Shown piece by piece: positions 6,148 to 8,563 of a stretch of 8,563 nt of DNA (position 1 is its first letter; every line of letters begins with the position of its first letter). Origin of the DNA: Planctomycetia bacterium (GTDB lineage Bacteria; Planctomycetota; UBA11346); contig SYDV01000120.1 in assembly GCA_005801395.1 (NCBI GenBank), positions 1 to 8,563 on the forward strand. Reading direction: 5' to 3'. The notes beneath the pieces are model-generated. The model was not told where the DNA came from. It saw only the letters and a list, made by a program, of their open reading frames with translations, and did no database searches. Both the position numbers and the translations under genes were made by a program.

Positions 6148-6159
6148 ATTAGCTGATCA
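6148..6159 (+). promoter_or_regulatory. 12-bp sequence ATTAGCTGATCA shared with the region near 8202
   Basis: The identical 12-mer occurs at 8202-8213, upstream of the beta-propeller gene. Both copies lie between 20 and 40 bases from a start codon, and both contain the palindrome TGATCA. This could be a common operator, but it is a motif match only. Confidence 0.3.
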
Positions 6160-6169
6160 TTGTCGGTCC

Positions 6170-6174
6170 AGGAG
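6170..6174 (+). promoter_or_regulatory. Shine-Dalgarno AGGAG for the Ser/Thr kinase gene
   Basis: AGGAG sits 7 bases before the ATG at 6182. It is by far the best ribosome binding site in the rightward cluster, where most other starts have weak sites, and it fixes the start of the kinase. Confidence 0.75.
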
Positions 6175-6181
6175 TTAGGCA

Positions 6182-7183
6182 ATGCAAGAAATTCAATACG
6201 TCACGAACTATCAGATCTTGCGCAAGATCGCCACTGGCGGCATGGGTTCGGTATACCTCGCAGAACAGTTGGGAGCCGAAAGTTTTCGCAAAGTTGTAGC
6301 AATCAAGACCATTAAAAAAGAGTTCTTAAAGAATAAAGAAAACGTCGACTTGTTCGTCGGTGAAGCCAAATTGGTCGCTGACTTAATCCATGAAAACGTC
6401 TTACAAGTATACCAACTTGGTCAAACCAAAGGTATTTACTACATCGTCATGGAATACGCCCACGGCAAAAATTTAGCCGACGTAATTCGCTCACATAAAG
6501 ATCGTCACAAAGTTACCAATGTCGAAATTGGTGCCTTCATTATTAGCCGCGTCTGTCGCGCCCTGCACTACGCACATGAAGCCAAAGATATGTCCGGCAA
6601 AGCGCAAAATATTGTTCACCGCGACGTTACCCCATCGAATATTATTATCACATATGGTGGCGTGGTAAAATTAACCGACTTCGGTATCGCCAAAGCCGTG
6701 ATCATGAATACCCCGGATGAAGCCGAAGTGATCATGGGCAAATTGCCCTACATGAGTCCCGAACAAGCCAAATTTATTGGCACCACGCGCCAAAGCGATG
6801 TGTTTAGTTTAGGCTTAGTCATGTACGAACTGCTGACCAACACTTCTGTCTACAACGTCAATGACATCGACGATTTAGTGGACAAGATGGATAATTATTC
6901 CATCAAATCACCACGTCGGTTAAATCCGCATATTCCAGAAAAACTGGAAGCCATCATAATGAAAGCGTTGGAGGTGAACCCCGCCAATCGCTACCCCACC
7001 GCACGCGAATTCTGCCAAGATTTAGAACACTACATGTACGACGGTGGCTATGGTCCAACGAACGAAAAATTAGCTCGTTATTTGGGTCGCCTCTTTCCAG
7101 AAGAAAGTATTGCACCCATTACCGGCGTCGGCTCGCCCGCCAACAGTGGCACCAACCCAGCACCTGCTAAAGAACAAATCTAA
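6182..7183 (+). CDS. Cytoplasmic Ser/Thr protein kinase (Hanks type)
   Basis: The 333-residue protein is almost entirely a kinase domain (about residues 10-285) and transfers phosphate from ATP to Ser/Thr residues of proteins. All catalytic elements are visible: Gly-rich loop ATGGMGSV (17-24), VAIK with K42, probable helix-C Glu E61, HRDVTPSN (146-153) with D148 and N153, DFG (166-168) and SPE (192-194) in place of APE. The Lys usually found after HRD is replaced by Thr, a variant common in bacterial kinases of the HRDVSPxN type. There is no membrane segment and no PASTA or other sensor domain. The tail (286-333) includes a conserved-looking YGPTNEKLARYLGRLFPE and a Pro/Gly/Asn-rich end. The start is fixed by AGGAG 7 bases upstream. 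It lies downstream of a degenerate PfkB-like gene, which may be a partner or substrate (inference). The gene ends 89 bp from a convergent gene. Confidence 0.93.
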   Translation: MQEIQYVTNYQILRKIATGGMGSVYLAEQLGAESFRKVVAIKTIKKEFLKNKENVDLFVGEAKLVADLIHENVLQVYQLGQTKGIYYIVMEYAHGKNLADVIRSHKDRHKVTNVEIGAFIISRVCRALHYAHEAKDMSGKAQNIVHRDVTPSNIIITYGGVVKLTDFGIAKAVIMNTPDEAEVIMGKLPYMSPEQAKFIGTTRQSDVFSLGLVMYELLTNTSVYNVNDIDDLVDKMDNYSIKSPRRLNPHIPEKLEAIIMKALEVNPANRYPTAREFCQDLEHYMYDGGYGPTNEKLARYLGRLFPEESIAPITGVGSPANSGTNPAPAKEQI

Positions 7184-7221
7184 GACCGAGTTCAAGGTAG
7201 TAATTTGGTTGGTTTATACGC

Positions 7222-7231
7222 GCTAAACGCT
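7222..7231 (+). repeat. Direct repeat GCTAAACGCT, copy 1
   Basis: A 10-bp direct repeat whose second copy is at 7260-7269, 38 bp apart start to start. Both lie in the 89-bp gap between two convergent stop codons. Confidence 0.45.
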
Positions 7232-7259
7232 GTGTTCACTAAGAAGCCGTTTTGAAGAA

Positions 7260-7269
7260 GCTAAACGCT
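7260..7269 (+). repeat. Direct repeat GCTAAACGCT, copy 2, followed by a T-run
   Basis: The second copy of the 10-mer is followed by five T residues (7270-7274) that run into the stop codon of the leftward gene. The T-run suggests rightward termination, but I could not find a stable GC-rich stem directly before it, so a terminator is not called. Confidence 0.4.
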
Positions 7270-7272
7270 TTT

Positions 7273-8175
7273 TTAATCAACAGGTTGAATTTTAAAGAGC
7301 GGACTGGGAAGTTGCTCGCTGGTCAGGTAAAGAGCTTTTCCATCAAGACCGTAACAAATCGCTTCCCCCTGTTTTCGCTTCGGCAATTTAACTACGCGAG
7401 GGGCAAGTGCAAAAGCCTCAGCCCAATTTTGCGTGGGTAAGCGAACATATTCATAAGCATCCACATAAGTAGAAATAATAGCACAATGATTATTGGGCGA
7501 CAGATCACCACCCGTCGTGACCGAAATATTCAACACGGCAATTCGTTTCGCGACGACCTGAACGGGATCGCCGCTCACCGTCAGTGGAAGTTCGTAAACG
7601 GCACATTCTTGGCTCATGGATTTGCTGACCAATAAAATCTTTTTATTAGCAGGATCTACCATGACGGTTTCGCAATTATGCGAGCCGTCTTCATAGCTGA
7701 ATTCAATGCAGGTTTCCACAGTAACGTCAACAGCAATCAATTTATTAGCTCCTGCATTGATCATCGGTTCAAGTACGATGTAAAGCTTCAGACTTTTTCG
7801 TTTGGCTGCGTTATCGCCAACATCGGCAAATAGCAGGTAATTTTTATTATCCAAAGAAAACGATGCCATATCTTCCCAGTCTTTCGCTTCAGCACCGATG
7901 ACATTAAACGTACCTAGGTCATCTCCTTTTTCATTAAAAGCAAAAAATCTAGGTTTATCACCCGAATCATTATGCGTAAAAAAGACATCTGCACGAACAC
8001 GACCAGCAGCAATACCACTGCTTTCAGTAATTTTCTGATTGGCGAGACGGGCAATTTCCACTCCAGGAGCGTAAACAACGGGTTTATTAACTGGGTCTTG
8101 AGCAAACGTGATAGATGGAATCGCGAGAAGACCGAACGAGCACATCAGATGTCGCATACTGCCAAGTCTCTTCAT
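7273..8175 (-). CDS. Secreted beta-propeller-like protein (esterase-like/YncE-type)
   Basis: The 300-residue product begins with a signal peptide (MKRLGSMRHLMCSFGLLAIP, cleavage predicted at TFA|QD after residue 25), so it acts outside the cytoplasm. Conserved pieces match a family of secreted six-bladed propeller proteins, usually annotated as hypothetical: ESSGIA (51-56), THNDSGDKPR (67-76), DWEDMA (99-104), ADVGDN (117-122), TGGDLSP (221-227) and GEAICYGLDGKALYLTSE (270-287). The acidic clusters could bind metal, but no reaction is established. Length is near the low end for the family, with no sign of truncation. GAGGAAA 5 bases upstream supports the ATG at 8175 over the internal ATG at 8157. 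The gene converges on the kinase gene and has its own upstream region with an inverted repeat. Sampled stretches are somewhat AT-richer than the neighbouring genes. Confidence 0.78.
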   Translation of the reverse strand: MKRLGSMRHLMCSFGLLAIPSITFAQDPVNKPVVYAPGVEIARLANQKITESSGIAAGRVRADVFFTHNDSGDKPRFFAFNEKGDDLGTFNVIGAEAKDWEDMASFSLDNKNYLLFADVGDNAAKRKSLKLYIVLEPMINAGANKLIAVDVTVETCIEFSYEDGSHNCETVMVDPANKKILLVSKSMSQECAVYELPLTVSGDPVQVVAKRIAVLNISVTTGGDLSPNNHCAIISTYVDAYEYVRLPTQNWAEAFALAPRVVKLPKRKQGEAICYGLDGKALYLTSEQLPSPLFKIQPVD

Positions 8176-8180
8176 TTTGC

Positions 8181-8187
8181 TTTCCTC
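8181..8187 (-). promoter_or_regulatory. Shine-Dalgarno GAGGAAA for the beta-propeller gene
   Basis: On the minus strand GAGGAAA precedes the ATG (8175), with the GAGG core 8 bases away. This decides the start in favour of the first Met of the signal peptide. Confidence 0.7.
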
Positions 8188-8199
8188 ATTTTGACTATT

Positions 8200-8232
8200 T
8201 GATTAGCTGATCAACGAACAGCAAACTAATCA
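8200..8232. promoter_or_regulatory. 7-bp inverted repeat upstream of the beta-propeller gene
   Basis: TGATTAG at 8200-8206 and CTAATCA at 8226-8232 form a perfect inverted repeat with 19 bases between the arms. It lies 25-57 bases upstream of the start codon and overlaps the 12-bp shared motif at 8202-8213. It could be a two-half-site operator. No clear promoter hexamers were found around it. Confidence 0.3.
8202..8213 (+). promoter_or_regulatory. 12-bp sequence ATTAGCTGATCA, second copy
   Basis: Identical to 6148-6159 upstream of the Ser/Thr kinase gene. Relative to its own gene, which is on the minus strand, it reads TGATCAGCTAAT, so the orientation differs between the two genes. Confidence 0.3.
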
Positions 8233-8474
8233 GGATTGTTATAAGATATTTTGTTACGAATAATTTCTACTGTAGCATTCTACCCTGTGAAGCATCGGGT
8301 ATTTGCACCAACTCCCGAAGGCAGCCATAACAATAACCACAACGGATGACATGCCATTTGCACGACACGCCTCTTACACCCTTCGACCTAAGGAAACCTA
8401 ACAAAAGACGAAACGTAGGTTCATAACCCCGGTTATAGTGGACAGCCAACACTCCCGCTCTAATTTTCCCGACT
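8233..8474. other. Intergenic region, no supported gene
   Basis: This stretch separates the leftward beta-propeller gene from the rightward gene at the edge and must hold their divergent control regions. A loose hairpin is possible between AACCTA (8396-8401) and TAGGTT (8416-8421). No clear promoter, RNA gene or terminator was seen. A 90-codon leftward frame covers most of it but lacks recognisable protein features. Confidence 0.4.
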
Positions 8475-8563
8475 ATGGCATCCTGGGCTTTCTCTATCCG
8501 CGGACAGGCGCCGCGTTGGGCAACGATTGCACTTGGCATCCTGCCAATTGTCTTGCTGTTGAG
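8475..8563 (+). CDS. N-terminus of a membrane protein, possibly an ABC transporter permease (cut by window end)
   Basis: An open frame starts at ATG 8475 and runs off the window after 29 codons. The product begins MASWAFSIRGQAPRW and continues ATIALGILPIVLLL: a short, positively charged N-tail followed by the start of a hydrophobic segment. This is typical of a polytopic inner-membrane protein. From memory, FSIRG-type starts occur in NitT/TauT-like (nitrate, taurine) ABC permeases of PVC bacteria, but 29 residues cannot prove it. An in-frame TAG at 8436-8438 and the lack of other start codons make 8475 the only available start. No Shine-Dalgarno sequence is visible. The leftward frame over the same bases is judged a shadow. 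Confidence 0.45.
   Translation, partial: MASWAFSIRGQAPRWATIALGILPIVLLL

Larger units (their letters stand above)
6045..6181 (+). promoter_or_regulatory. Intergenic region upstream of the Ser/Thr kinase gene
   Basis: The gap is long enough for a separate promoter. It contains a consensus-like TTGACA at 6127-6132, but no matching -10 hexamer at 16-18 bp, so a sigma-70 promoter is only possible. A 12-bp sequence shared with another promoter region lies at 6148-6159, and a strong ribosome binding site at 6170-6174. A small perfect hairpin (6081-6093) has no U-tract and is unlikely to terminate transcription. Confidence 0.4.

Noticed and set aside
6127..6155. Sigma-70 promoter with TTGACA at 6127-6132 before the Ser/Thr kinase gene
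   Set aside because: At 17-bp spacing the -10 position reads TAGCTG, a poor match. The better TATCAT (6144-6149) is only 11 bp away, too close to pair with this -35.
8267..8539. Leftward 90-codon frame at the right edge
   Set aside because: No recognisable domain, no good ribosome binding site noticed, and it overlaps the more protein-like rightward frame starting at 8475. It is kept only as a remote possibility.

Overview
The window looks like chromosomal DNA of a Gram-negative bacterium, most likely from the Planctomycetota/Verrucomicrobiota/Lentisphaerota (PVC) group. An lptF-lptG pair implies an outer membrane with LPS. The DUF4380-type secreted protein, the HRDVTPSN-type Ser/Thr kinase and the CCCAGGGT...ACCCTGGG repeats fit PVC genomes as I remember them. 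The phylum is inferred from gene content and repeat style, not from a marker gene.

Layout. Positions 1-391 hold no gene I can support. Positions 392-823 hold a 414-bp palindromic, MITE-like element: 30-bp terminal inverted repeats (29/30 identical), flanked by a perfect 9-bp direct repeat (CGTTAAACC) that reads as a target-site duplication. It sits about 10 bp past the stop codon of a leftward gene for a secreted DUF4380/aldose-epimerase-like protein (834-2165). A divergent gap (2166-2382) contains a possible 22-codon leader ORF. A rightward cluster follows: lptF (2383-3507), lptG (3504-4565, ATGA overlap), a nitroreductase-like protein (4574-5143), a PfkB/ribokinase-fold protein (5196-6044) and, after a 137-bp gap, a cytoplasmic Ser/Thr protein kinase (6182-7183). 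A leftward gene for a secreted beta-propeller-like protein (7273-8175) converges on the kinase gene. The 3' edge holds the first 29 codons of a probable membrane protein, possibly an ABC-transporter permease (from 8475).

How the genes work together. LptF and LptG form the inner-membrane part of the LPS exporter; lptB, lptC and lptA are not in the window. The nitroreductase gene is close enough to be cotranscribed, but no functional link to LPS is visible. The PfkB-fold protein has lost the catalytic Asp of the GAGD motif (it reads GLGP) and the NxxE motif, so it is probably a pseudokinase, and it lies next to a Ser/Thr kinase that looks intact.

The items most worth a second look are the MITE-like element with its exact 9-bp duplication, the degenerate PfkB protein beside the protein kinase, the missing coupling-helix Glu in LptG but not LptF, and a 12-bp sequence shared by the 5' regions of the Ser/Thr kinase and beta-propeller genes. 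I found no CRISPR array, tRNA, rRNA or intact transposase.
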